Positions 6,001 through 12,132 are shown, counted from the stretch's first letter. The stretch: 12,812 nt of DNA from Caldora sp. SIO3E6 (GCA_010672185.1 JAAHHL010000101.1:1-12812), one strand, 5' to 3'. Notes: a model not told the origin generated them from the letters alone. Numbers and translations are program-made.

Positions 6001-8469
6001 TTTTGGATCAAATACAATAGCATAGTTGAATTGTTGTAATGCCTCATTATATTGCTTCCTTGAAGCACAGCTTATACCACAACGGAAGAAAACTTGAGGG
6101 CGAATTAGATCGGGGTCGCTATTGATCCTACTTTTAGCAAGAAACTGCCTCAATAGATTATGTATAAAACGATAACTATTACCCGTGCGCTGAAGTAATA
6201 GTCGATCCTTTGCATAGTTGAGAAATCGAGTGTAGTTCCAGGGAATTGACTTCGTTCCCAACAAACATAAGCGCACTAGAAGACGATTGATGTATATGTT
6301 TTCCCATTCTGACCAAACCCAAAGTATCAAAACTATGGGTAGTAGCCACAATATCCAAACAATGCATAGTTTAATTGCTACTATGATGTGAGTAAAAAAA
6401 GGGGCTGGATGTACTATAAAAGGTACTGCAAGAGGTATTGAATGTACTGTAAAACGTACTACAAGAGGAACTAATAGCCAAGAACCTATTGCAATAATCA
6501 ATCCCCAAGCGGCTATAGCAAGAACAGTAAATAGACGCTTTTGAAAGAAGGTTGACAACCATCTCGTGTTAATTCTCTCAACCAAAAAATCAGTTTCTGA
6601 GTCTTGCAGCAACTGTAATGCCAAAATTTCTAGCCACTTACGACTTTGTTCCTGACTAGGAAGCTTTTTGTTACTGTAGACATAAGTTGACCTATCTTGG
6701 TTCAGCATATACCGAACATAGGCATCTAAAAGTAAATTTAGCCTATCTCCTGCTGAAGTTGCCCGCTGCCACTGGATTTGCTCTAACTCCTTGTAAGCGA
6801 TTATCGCCATTGACAATAATAAGGGTCTGCGAATCAATGCCAGCAAATTCTCATCTGCCATCAAACTCTTTGCTAACTCCCCCCGATTCGCCTCGACCAA
6901 AAATTTCTGGATCTGTTTATCTGTCAAGTCTTGAAGATAGACTGCTCCATATAGTTTTAGTTTTTCCGAATAACTCTCATAGGGTTCCCGCCGACAACAG
7001 ACTGCTACTTCTGTTGGTTGCCACTTAGAGTCCAACCACAAGTTAATAGCTCGTACACAGTCCCGCTGATACTCCGGCGATACCTCATCAAGTCCATCGA
7101 GCAAAGGTACTAACCGTTTCTTTTCCAGCCATTGCTGAATTTGCTGTAGTGAAACAACGCCATATTTGTTTGACACCTTGCTAATCAACCAATTTGTGGT
7201 TGATTCAACTAGCTCTTCTTCAGAAAAAGGCTCAGAAAAGTTTTTCCGAGAAACCCTACTCCCCCTGGAGGTTGAGGGAGATACAATCGGTTGCCAATCA
7301 GCAAGATCGACTACAACAGGAATACGTTGCTGTGGATCAGCTTCTGCTATTGCGGCTAATTCTAGTGCCAAATCCAGCAAGCTTGTGGTTTTTCCTGCCC
7401 CTGGCTCCCCTAAAATTAGTAAACGGCCTGAACACTGATCAAATACTTGTCCGATGCTAGTCTCTGGCGATAATAACTGACTCTGTTGCGGGAGCGCTAC
7501 TTTAACATCCATATCCCAAGGACGTACTTGTCGAGGCTGGGTTTCTTTTGATAAATTAAGCCTCACACGATGGTGTAACTGTCCATCTAAGCGGCAATTA
7601 ACCTGTCGTTTAACTTCCTTCAGTAAATCCCTCTCTGCCTCAGGTCGAACTGTCTGCTGATAATTTGAAAGTTCCTTACTATTAACAGACTTAGTATTGG
7701 CAACAGAAGGTATCGAATCAACCTTGTCATTTCCTACATCAAACTTTGCCAATATCTGAAAAGCAAAAGCACTAGCATGACTAGCCGCAATCTCTTGATA
7801 ACCCTTGGCATCAACCTCACTTTTGCCATCAATCAGGTCCGAAATACCCCGAATTACCATAGCAGAAACCTGCTGGTTGGCATGAGTAGCATTCAAAAAG
7901 CCGATACCTTCCATCTCAACTGCCACTGCATCGCCGTAATTGGAGCGTAAAAACTGAAAAACCTCAGACTGTGTGGAAGCAATAACCTTCTCTCCCGCAG
8001 CAATAGGAGCAACAAAAACAGTAGGAGTAGTTTCAGGAGTTGATCGTAATCTCTTTAACCAGTCCTTGTTTCTCGCTTCAAATCTAGCCCTCTGTTCTAA
8101 ACCATAAGCACTAAGACCTATTTCTGGTCTAGGTTTAAAAGTTTCCTCCGCTTTCCCGGACTCATAGGCATATACCTTGGTAGAAGCAACGACATCCCCA
8201 AGCTGCACATCTTTGATGCCACCTGCCACACCTACAAAAAGAATAACCTGAGGCTGGAAATATGCGATCGCTCTCTCTGCTTCTGCCGCTGCACCAGGAT
8301 TACCTGCTCCAATTTCAGCAATTCCTATATCCCATACTCGCTTATTGGCAGAAAATCTTCCTTTTTCGTAGACTGTTCCACGATGAACTCTCTCCTTGGG
8401 CTTTTTCAGATAAGCTCGAACAGCCATATATTCAGCTCGAATAGCAGTGAGGATAACTGCACAGGGCAT
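3019..8469 (-). CDS. Giant PNP-NACHT-transmembrane-TPR protein (NLR-like STAND NTPase, putative defence/signalling sensor)
   Basis: 1816 residues. Residues 1-245: phosphorylase/nucleosidase (PNP_UDP) domain with VGVAGGI (79-85), VEMEG (184-188) and GISDLID (208-214); the family's catalytic Glu and Asp appear present. Residues 346-560: NACHT NTPase with Walker A GEPGAGKTT (354-362), Walker B LVPLLDGLDEV (453-463) and CCRREPY (491-497). Two hydrophobic segments (about 645-672 and 693-720) suggest a membrane hairpin; the NACHT-associated C-terminal region resumes to about 780. From 793 to ~1740 come about 28 TPR units, then a helical tail. The ATG at 8467-8469 is preceded by AAAAGG 5 bases upstream. 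Known of the family: STAND proteins hold an effector inactive until the repeat sensor binds a trigger. Inferred: on activation the PNP domain attacks a nucleoside or nucleotide. There is no internal stop or frameshift despite the repeats, so it is probably functional. Defence is the leading reading; developmental or stress signalling is the alternative. Confidence 0.93.
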   Translation of the reverse strand: MPCAVILTAIRAEYMAVRAYLKKPKERVHRGTVYEKGRFSANKRVWDIGIAEIGAGNPGAAAEAERAIAYFQPQVILFVGVAGGIKDVQLGDVVASTKVYAYESGKAEETFKPRPEIGLSAYGLEQRARFEARNKDWLKRLRSTPETTPTVFVAPIAAGEKVIASTQSEVFQFLRSNYGDAVAVEMEGIGFLNATHANQQVSAMVIRGISDLIDGKSEVDAKGYQEIAASHASAFAFQILAKFDVGNDKVDSIPSVANTKSVNSKELSNYQQTVRPEAERDLLKEVKRQVNCRLDGQLHHRVRLNLSKETQPRQVRPWDMDVKVALPQQSQLLSPETSIGQVFDQCSGRLLILGEPGAGKTTSLLDLALELAAIAEADPQQRIPVVVDLADWQPIVSPSTSRGSRVSRKNFSEPFSEEELVESTTNWLISKVSNKYGVVSLQQIQQWLEKKRLVPLLDGLDEVSPEYQRDCVRAINLWLDSKWQPTEVAVCCRREPYESYSEKLKLYGAVYLQDLTDKQIQKFLVEANRGELAKSLMADENLLALIRRPLLLSMAIIAYKELEQIQWQRATSAGDRLNLLLDAYVRYMLNQDRSTYVYSNKKLPSQEQSRKWLEILALQLLQDSETDFLVERINTRWLSTFFQKRLFTVLAIAAWGLIIAIGSWLLVPLVVRFTVHSIPLAVPFIVHPAPFFTHIIVAIKLCIVWILWLLPIVLILWVWSEWENIYINRLLVRLCLLGTKSIPWNYTRFLNYAKDRLLLQRTGNSYRFIHNLLRQFLAKSRINSDPDLIRPQVFFRCGISCASRKQYNEALQQFNYAIVFDPKYYQAITERGITYRLMERYEEALQDFNRSIVLNPKSYQAITERGITYRLMERYEEALQDFNRSIVLIIEELAYEGISTDRLMRCCEEVIKPYEEVLQNFKRSIILNPKFYLVLARRGITDRLMKSHEEFFQDLNRALGLNSRLDWVIAQIGIGYGFMECPGMKSHEEILQDLNRAIGLNSKLDWIIAQFSKIYRLTKRYEEVLLEPSIVINPRLDWVIAQRGVTYKRMEHYEEALQDFNRSIVLNPKYNWAIAERGKTYKLMESYEEALQDFNLALVLNPRLDWVIANRGRTYRLMKQYEEALQDLNLALVLNPRLDWAITERGKTYRLMKQYEEALQDLNHAIELNPRLDWVIAERGKTYRLMKQYEGTLQDLNHAIELNPRLDWAITERGKTYRLMEHYEEALRDLNRALVLNPRLDWAIANRGRTYRLMEHYEEALRDLNRALVLNPRLDWAIAERGKTYILMGRYKKALQDFNHAIELNPRLDWAITERGKTYRLMGRYKKALQDFSRALEIDPRPDLVIERGVTYRLMGRYKEALQDFSHAIELNPKDGWAIAQRGTTYRLMERYKKALQDFSRALEIDLRLDRVIERGVTYRLMGRYKEALQDFSHAIELNPKDGWASAGFVRERGKTYRLTEYGQKALQYGWAITERGITYRLMERYEEALQDFNRALKNFQGNRALTERGITYRLMERYKEALQNFNNVIKFYPKSFEALTERGITYRLMERYKEALQDFNHAIKLNPKSFEALTERGIIYSLMEHYEEALQDFNHAIKLNPKSFEALTERGIIYSLMERDKEALQDFNRAIELEPRDDWAIAQRGATYRLMERYEEALQDFNRAIELEPRDDWAIAQRGATYRLMERYEEALQDFNRAIELEPGDDWHLYLRGCTYLILHQADNAKADLNNAIKIAKDQQSKEPDDCQNTFDLALYHLVAGNPPKAQQLYQAALQQGASQIDIRDAIQNLTDLLQVFPENTTAEQIKAILVEVIS
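3247..6093 (-). repeat. TPR-coding tandem array, about 28 units, mostly 102 bp
   Basis: In-frame repeats of 34 codons follow the pattern AIxERGxTYRLMxxYEEALQ then DFNxAIxLNP; Gly8, Tyr11, Ala20, Phe24, Ala27 and Pro32 of the TPR consensus are kept. Units group in blocks with shared variants: SFE/ALTERGI units at ~3640-3950, KDGW and ALEID units at ~4140-4540, RLDW units at ~4540-5240, and KSYQ/AITERGI units at ~5820-6000. Neighbouring units are nearly identical in DNA (for example 3360-3450 against 3462-3552). The edges of the RLDW block towards 5240-5820 are diverged, with in-frame insertions, and one unit at ~4056-4139 is shortened. The family is certain; the exact count depends on how the degenerate units are treated. 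Confidence 0.92.
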
Positions 8470-8503
8470 ATTGACCTTTTATCTAGAGCATCTACCTTAG
8501 GTA

Positions 8504-8539
8504 TTACTACATTATAAAGGTGGTAGGTGGTAGGTAGCA
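8504..8539 (-). promoter_or_regulatory. Candidate promoter of the PNP-NACHT-TPR gene
   Basis: Reading leftward there is a perfect TATAAT (complement of 8511-8516), about 42 bp before the ATG, which would leave a leader of roughly 34 nt containing the AAAAGG ribosome-binding site (8475-8480). No good -35 hexamer is found at 16-18 bp; that position lies inside the TAGGTGG heptamer array. This is a sequence-only prediction. Confidence 0.4.
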
Positions 8540-8544
8540 GGTGG
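8517..8544 (+). repeat. Heptanucleotide tandem repeat (TAGGTGG), 4 units
   Basis: Units AAGGTGG, TAGGTGG, TAGGTAG and CAGGTGG, followed by a partial TAAGTG. This is the same heptamer as at 2240-2274. It abuts the candidate -10 of the NACHT gene, so a gain or loss of units would shift what lies at -35. Confidence 0.85.
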
Positions 8545-8626
8545 TAAGTGAATTAACAGTAGATGTCTGTTGTTTCCCCTGGCAGAAGAAGCCCTAAGTC
8601 AGATAGAGTTAATGAAGTGAGCGATC

Positions 8627-8654
8627 GCTGACAGCTGAACGCTGAACGCTGATA
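8627..8654 (+). repeat. Heptanucleotide tandem repeat (GCTGAAC), 4 units overlapping HIP1
   Basis: Units GCTGACA, GCTGAAC, GCTGAAC and GCTGATA, followed by GCT. The first unit overlaps the end of the HIP1 octamer GCGATCGC (8621-8628). It lies 45 bp upstream of the higB start. Confidence 0.8.
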
Positions 8655-8698
8655 GCTAATTGACTGATGTACAAATATTAGGTAAATATGCAGAAAGA

Positions 8699-8998
8699 AT
8701 GCACGTAATCAGCAAAGTGAAGTTGCGGGAATTCTGGATTCAACATGCTGATTCTGAAGATGCTCTAAATGACTGGTATAAGTTTGCGTCTAAAGCCAAC
8801 TGGTCTAATTTACTAGATATTCAGAAAAAGTATCCAAAAGCAGAAGCAGTTGGTAACTTTACTGTGTTTAACATCAAAGGTAATAACTATCGTTTGATTG
8901 TAGATATTCGGTATTCTAGCCAAACAATTTTTATTAAATACATTCTTACCCATTCTGAGTATGATAAGGAAAGGTGGAAAGATGACCCTTACTTCTAG
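8699..8998 (+). CDS. higB: Type II toxin, HigB family (ribosome-dependent mRNA interferase)
   Basis: 99 residues, the usual size of the HigB toxin family, RelE-like RNases that cut mRNA on the ribosome and are neutralised by a HigA antitoxin. Recognisable parts: MHVISKVKLREFW at the start, NFTVFNI...NNYRLI at 53-67, and ILTHSEYDKERWK near 82-94. The ATG at 8699 is chosen because family members begin MHVISKxKLREFW; an in-frame TTG at 8660 would add 13 residues unlike the family. No strong Shine-Dalgarno is seen in front of this ATG. The antitoxin gene overlaps the toxin's last 17 bases, so the two are co-transcribed and translationally coupled. A TTGACT at 8660-8665 with TAAATA 17 bp downstream is a weak promoter candidate. 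Confidence 0.9.
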   Translation: MHVISKVKLREFWIQHADSEDALNDWYKFASKANWSNLLDIQKKYPKAEAVGNFTVFNIKGNNYRLIVDIRYSSQTIFIKYILTHSEYDKERWKDDPYF

Positions 8999-9401
8999 TC
9001 AACAAAGCTATACCGATTTACTAATTAAGTATCAGCCTAAAGCAATTACCAACTTTGAAGAATATAACGCAGCCTTGACTATAGTAGAAGGGATGATGTC
9101 TGGTGAATTGACGGAGGCTGAAACAACAATTTTTGACTTGTTGGTTGTTCTTATTGAGACTTATGAAGCTCAACATTATCTGATAAGTGAACCTACGGCT
9201 GCGGCTACTTTAGAGTCACTAATGCATGAATTTGATGTAAAACCATCCACTTTAGCCGAAGTTCTCGGTTCTGTTGAACAAGCCAGGGAGATAGTTAATG
9301 GTCAAAGGAAAGCCGATAAATCCCAAGCAGAGTCCTTAGCCAAATTTTTTAATGATTTAGGTTCAGGGCTTTCTTTAACATCTAAAGACTTTGAAAAATA
9401 A
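8982..9401 (+). CDS. higA: HigA-type antitoxin with helix-turn-helix domain
   Basis: 139 residues. The N-terminal half is helical (EEYNAALTIVEGMMSGELT), matching the region that precedes the DNA-binding domain in longer HigA proteins. Residues about 76-126 form an XRE-type helix-turn-helix (LESLMHEFDVKPSTLAEVLG, then REIVNGQRKADKSQAESLAKFF). Its role is to bind and block HigB and, as in the family, to repress the shared promoter. The ATG at 8982 is preferred over the in-frame ATG at 8961 because AAAGGTGG lies at a suitable distance before it; the 8961 start would add only MIRKGGK. It overlaps higB by 17 bp in toxin-first order, which is usual for higBA and opposite to most type II pairs. Confidence 0.88.
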   Translation: MTLTSSQQSYTDLLIKYQPKAITNFEEYNAALTIVEGMMSGELTEAETTIFDLLVVLIETYEAQHYLISEPTAAATLESLMHEFDVKPSTLAEVLGSVEQAREIVNGQRKADKSQAESLAKFFNDLGSGLSLTSKDFEK

Positions 9402-9434
9402 GGCGATTTTTGATAATGATTATATCCGCAATTT

Positions 9435-9464
9435 GGTGCATTACGCTTCGCTAACGCACCCTAC
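9435..9464 (-). repeat. Interspersed palindromic repeat, copy 3 (30 bp, inverse)
   Basis: GGTGCATTACGCTTCGCTAA then CGCACCCTAC. This is the reverse complement of the 2731-2760 type. It lies 33 bp after the higA stop codon and is followed after 6 bp by a short T-run (CTTTTT, 9471-9476). In RNA it could act as the higBA transcript end, though the T-run is not directly adjacent to the stem. Confidence 0.8.
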
Positions 9465-9509
9465 AGTTGGCTTTTTATAACACAATTTGGTACTTTATCT
9501 AAAAAAAAT

Positions 9510-9539
9510 GGTGCGTTACGCTTCGCTAACACACCCTAC
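9510..9539 (-). repeat. Interspersed palindromic repeat, copy 4 (30 bp, inverse)
   Basis: GGTGCGTTACGCTTCGCTAA then CACACCCTAC. It has the same orientation as copy 3, with two differences from it. The pair is separated by 45 bp. Confidence 0.85.
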
Positions 9540-9567
9540 AATTGGGTACAATTCGATACAATTGGTA
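9538..9567 (+). repeat. 10-bp tandem repeat (ACAATTNNNN), 3 units
   Basis: ACAATTGGGT, ACAATTCGAT and ACAATTGGTA run head to tail, overlapping the last two bases of palindrome copy 4. Confidence 0.6.
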
Positions 9568-9589
9568 ACTAAGCTGAGCATCCCATTTT

Positions 9590-9755
9590 AGTAGTGCGAG
9601 CATCTTGCTCGCTAGAGGTAATACCAAATCCGGTTCTCAGAGCACGTAAAAATAATTCAAAGTCCCCCAGAATTGGGGGATTTAGGGGGCGAAGTAACAC
9701 GTCTTTTCTCAACCAAATTTGGTATAATTCCAGGGAGCAGGATGCTCCCACTACT
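9590..9755. repeat. 166-bp fold-back (MITE-like) element with ~40-bp inverted ends
   Basis: The left arm 9590-9629 and the reverse complement of the right arm 9717-9755 share AGTAGTGnGAGCATC, then TGCTCnCT, and end in ATACCAAAT. Each arm is itself a hairpin (GCGAGCATCTTGCTCGC; GGGAGCAGGATGCTCCC). The centre carries a third hairpin (TCCCCCA/TGGGGGA, 9663-9680) followed by TTTAGGGGGC, a motif common in cyanobacterial intergenic DNA. There is no coding capacity and no clear target-site duplication. This fits a non-autonomous mobile repeat, but mobility is inferred. Confidence 0.65.
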
Positions 9756-9813
9756 GTCGTTTGTACAACCTTTGGACGCCCCAATTTGCCAAGCAATTTC
9801 CTTCCAAAAAACA

Positions 9814-9855
9814 AATGACTAATGACTAATGACAAACAACAAACAACAAACAACA
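9814..9855 (+). repeat. Heptanucleotide tandem repeat, 3 x AATGACT-type then 3 x AACAACA
   Basis: Six units of 7 bp: AATGACT, AATGACT, AATGACA, AACAACA, AACAACA, AACAACA. The sequence changes half-way but the 7-bp period does not. The array touches the TGA stop (complement of 9856-9858) of the GGDEF/EAL gene. Confidence 0.85.
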
Positions 9856-12132
9856 TCATTTATTGTTTTTCAGTAAACCTTCAGCAGCGTCACTATCCAA
9901 AGGTTTACTAAACAAATAACCTTGTCCATATTGACATCGCAGCTCAATCAGGGGATTAACTTGTTCTTGCACCTCAATTCCCTCCGCCACAACATCCATT
10001 CCCAGAGTTTGAGCCAAGTTAACAATTGTCTGAACAATCTCCAAATTTTCCCCTAAAGCACCAATCCGACTGACGAAGGAACGGTCAATTTTGAGGGTAC
10101 TGATGGGAAAATTATGTAATCGACTCAAAGAAGAATAGCCAGTACCGAAGTCATCAATACACAGAAAAATCTTTCTTTGCCGTAACTGAAGCAGCACATC
10201 TTTCACCCAGTCGGGATTTTCCATAACCACACTTTCTGTAATCTCCAGTTTTAAGCTACCTACCATCAATCCCGTTTCCTGAAGAATTTGGTCAATTTTG
10301 TCAATCAGGTCTGGTTCAGTAAACTGTTGACAGGAAAGATTAACATTAATGGTCAAAGGTTGAGTTGTGGGGAATTGCTTTTGCCAGATGCTCATCTGAC
10401 GACAAGCTTCTCTCAAAGTCCACCAGCTAATAGGAGTAATCAGTCCCGTTTCTTCTGCTATGGGAATAAACTCACCAGGGGAAACGATACCCCGTTGGGG
10501 ATGTCGCCAACGTAACAAGGCTTCAAAACCGGTAATTTTACCAGTTTCCAAAGACACAATTGATTGATAGTAAACCTGAAACTCTTCCCGTTCAATCCCT
10601 CGCCGCAGATCCGTTTCCAACTGCAATCTGTAAGCAGAGTTTCTCTGCATTGCTGTATCATACAATTCATAGCGGGTATGACCTTGACTTTTGGCACGAT
10701 ACATGGCAATGTCAGCATGTCGTAACAGCTCTTCTGGTTGAAGGACACAGTCAATTCTTGTGGAAGTAAAGCTAGCTGTGGTGGAGTTGCTATTACTTTC
10801 CGTCAAAATCATGTTTGGTTCATTGGTAGTATTGAGAGCAATACCAATGCTGGCACTGATGAAAACTTCAGAATTTTCTAGGTAAAAGGGTGAATTCAGA
10901 GTTTGGTGAATGGCATCAGCTATATTGGTAGCTTCACTAATACTGTCAATTCCTTCCAAAAGTACAGCAAATTCATCTCCCCCTAAACGCGCTAAGGTAT
11001 CAGTAGGACGCAAACAAGTCTGGAGTCGATAAGCTACCCCTCGGAGCAACAAATCACCAATTTTTTCCCCTAGGCTTTCGTTGACTAACTTAAAACGATC
11101 CAGATTCAAATAGAGTACAGCAATTCGATAGGGGTGACCCGATAATTCCTCTGGGACATATTTTTGAGCTCTTCTGAAGGCTTGATACAAGCGATCCATA
11201 AATAAAGCTCGATTAGGTAACTCCGTTAGCTGGTCATAAAAGGCATTGTAAATTAATTGTTCCTGTGCTTTGCGGCGAGCAGTAATATCGAAACCATAGA
11301 TGCGCAGGCATCCCATCCCTTCGACAAAGTGCAATACTTGTTCGTAATAAGCTTGACCAACTTTCACCTCTCGCATCAGGGAACCCTCCTGTTGCAGTAT
11401 TTCAACGAGGGAGAGTAACTCTGTGAGAAAGGGATGTTTAACACCAGTATCCTGTAAATCTGGGAACAATTGGATTGCCTCCGGATTCAGATACAAAATC
11501 TGACCCTCCAAATCCGTTTCCACAATCGGATTGGGAGCTAGCAGGGGAACCGAAGCCAAGCGAGCAGTTTCTTCAACCAGCACACGATATATTTCATTGT
11601 TCTTCGGCAACTCCTTCTCTAATTGCTCCCGTTGCAAGACTTTTAGTTGCTCGATATTCATTTCTTCAGCTAGACTTGGAGTAGTTGTTTCTAGGGGATG
11701 ATAGGGAGTTTCATTCTTCTTACATAGTAAGTTATCTCCCTGGCCCTCCTGACCTTCCCTACTGACTACCAGGGACTGCAATTCGGTGTCAGGAGCTTTT
11801 TGTGCTATATCTGTGGCGACGAACTTCACTAACAACAATGCCGTACACCAAGAAATAATGGCTGTAACTGCCTCAATTCCATTAGCTAGCCAATAATTTG
11901 GATACCAGATTTTCCAGATATTTATTAAGTAAGTTGTACCGTTAGCAATAGTGAAAGTAGCAAGCAAGCTCAATATCCCTGCTTTCGGCTCAACAAGACG
12001 ATGGCGGCGCTGATGGAGCAAGTAAATTAAGAGAATGGAGATCGAGTAATAGAATAGGGCAATTAGGGTAGCAAAAGTTACATGCAACCAAAAAAAATCT
12101 GGTTTCAGGAGATAGGAATGCCAATGAAGCAT
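9856..12132 (-). CDS. Membrane-bound GGDEF/EAL protein with ethylene-receptor-like sensor domain and PAS domain
   Basis: 758 residues; acts on cyclic di-GMP at the membrane. Residues 12-105 form three hydrophobic helices resembling the ethylene-binding domain of plant ETR1 and cyanobacterial homologues (LIALFYYSI, NGTTYLINIW, AVTAIISWCTALLLV). The three ligand-related positions are changed: ETR1 Asp25, Cys65 and His69 correspond to Ala21, Asn64 and Tyr68, so copper/ethylene binding is unlikely. Then come a coiled coil (~156-185), a PAS domain (~190-285), GGDEF (~290-490) and EAL (~505-750). GGDEF has intact GGDEF (384-388) and an inhibitory RxxD site (375-378), but Asn343 replaces the first metal-binding Asp and a Ser/Thr/Asn-rich insert lies near 437-462. 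EAL keeps EALL (537-540), LEITES, DDFGTGYSSL (660-669), KIDRSF and AEGIE, so phosphodiesterase activity is expected and cyclase activity is doubtful. The ATG start lacks a strong Shine-Dalgarno. Confidence 0.94.
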   Translation of the reverse strand: MLHWHSYLLKPDFFWLHVTFATLIALFYYSISILLIYLLHQRRHRLVEPKAGILSLLATFTIANGTTYLINIWKIWYPNYWLANGIEAVTAIISWCTALLLVKFVATDIAQKAPDTELQSLVVSREGQEGQGDNLLCKKNETPYHPLETTTPSLAEEMNIEQLKVLQREQLEKELPKNNEIYRVLVEETARLASVPLLAPNPIVETDLEGQILYLNPEAIQLFPDLQDTGVKHPFLTELLSLVEILQQEGSLMREVKVGQAYYEQVLHFVEGMGCLRIYGFDITARRKAQEQLIYNAFYDQLTELPNRALFMDRLYQAFRRAQKYVPEELSGHPYRIAVLYLNLDRFKLVNESLGEKIGDLLLRGVAYRLQTCLRPTDTLARLGGDEFAVLLEGIDSISEATNIADAIHQTLNSPFYLENSEVFISASIGIALNTTNEPNMILTESNSNSTTASFTSTRIDCVLQPEELLRHADIAMYRAKSQGHTRYELYDTAMQRNSAYRLQLETDLRRGIEREEFQVYYQSIVSLETGKITGFEALLRWRHPQRGIVSPGEFIPIAEETGLITPISWWTLREACRQMSIWQKQFPTTQPLTINVNLSCQQFTEPDLIDKIDQILQETGLMVGSLKLEITESVVMENPDWVKDVLLQLRQRKIFLCIDDFGTGYSSLSRLHNFPISTLKIDRSFVSRIGALGENLEIVQTIVNLAQTLGMDVVAEGIEVQEQVNPLIELRCQYGQGYLFSKPLDSDAAEGLLKNNK

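Larger units (their letters stand above)
8470..8698. other. Divergent promoter region between the NACHT gene and higB
   Basis: This 229-bp gap separates two outward-reading transcription units. It holds a TATAAT on the minus strand (8511-8516), a TAGGTGG heptamer array (8517-8544), a HIP1 octamer (8621-8628) and a GCTGAAC heptamer array (8627-8654). Both promoters must lie here if each unit has its own. No gene is visible in it. Confidence 0.75.
9402..9855. other. 454-bp repeat-dense intergenic region
   Basis: This lies between the convergent ends of higA and the GGDEF/EAL gene. It contains two inverse copies of the 30-bp palindrome, a 10-bp tandem repeat, a 166-bp fold-back element and a heptamer array that reaches the stop codon of the next gene. 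The two open frames crossing it (up to 96 codons) follow the symmetry of the fold-back element and are not genes. Confidence 0.8.

Noticed and set aside
8660..8698. TTG start giving a 112-residue HigB
   Set aside because: Family members begin MHVISK, which is the ATG at 8699. The extra 13 residues are not family-like and overlap a possible -35 hexamer.
9569..9859. 96-codon minus and 74-codon plus frames in the higA to GGDEF/EAL gap
   Set aside because: Both follow the inverted ends of the fold-back element and mirror each other, and neither has a plausible start signal.
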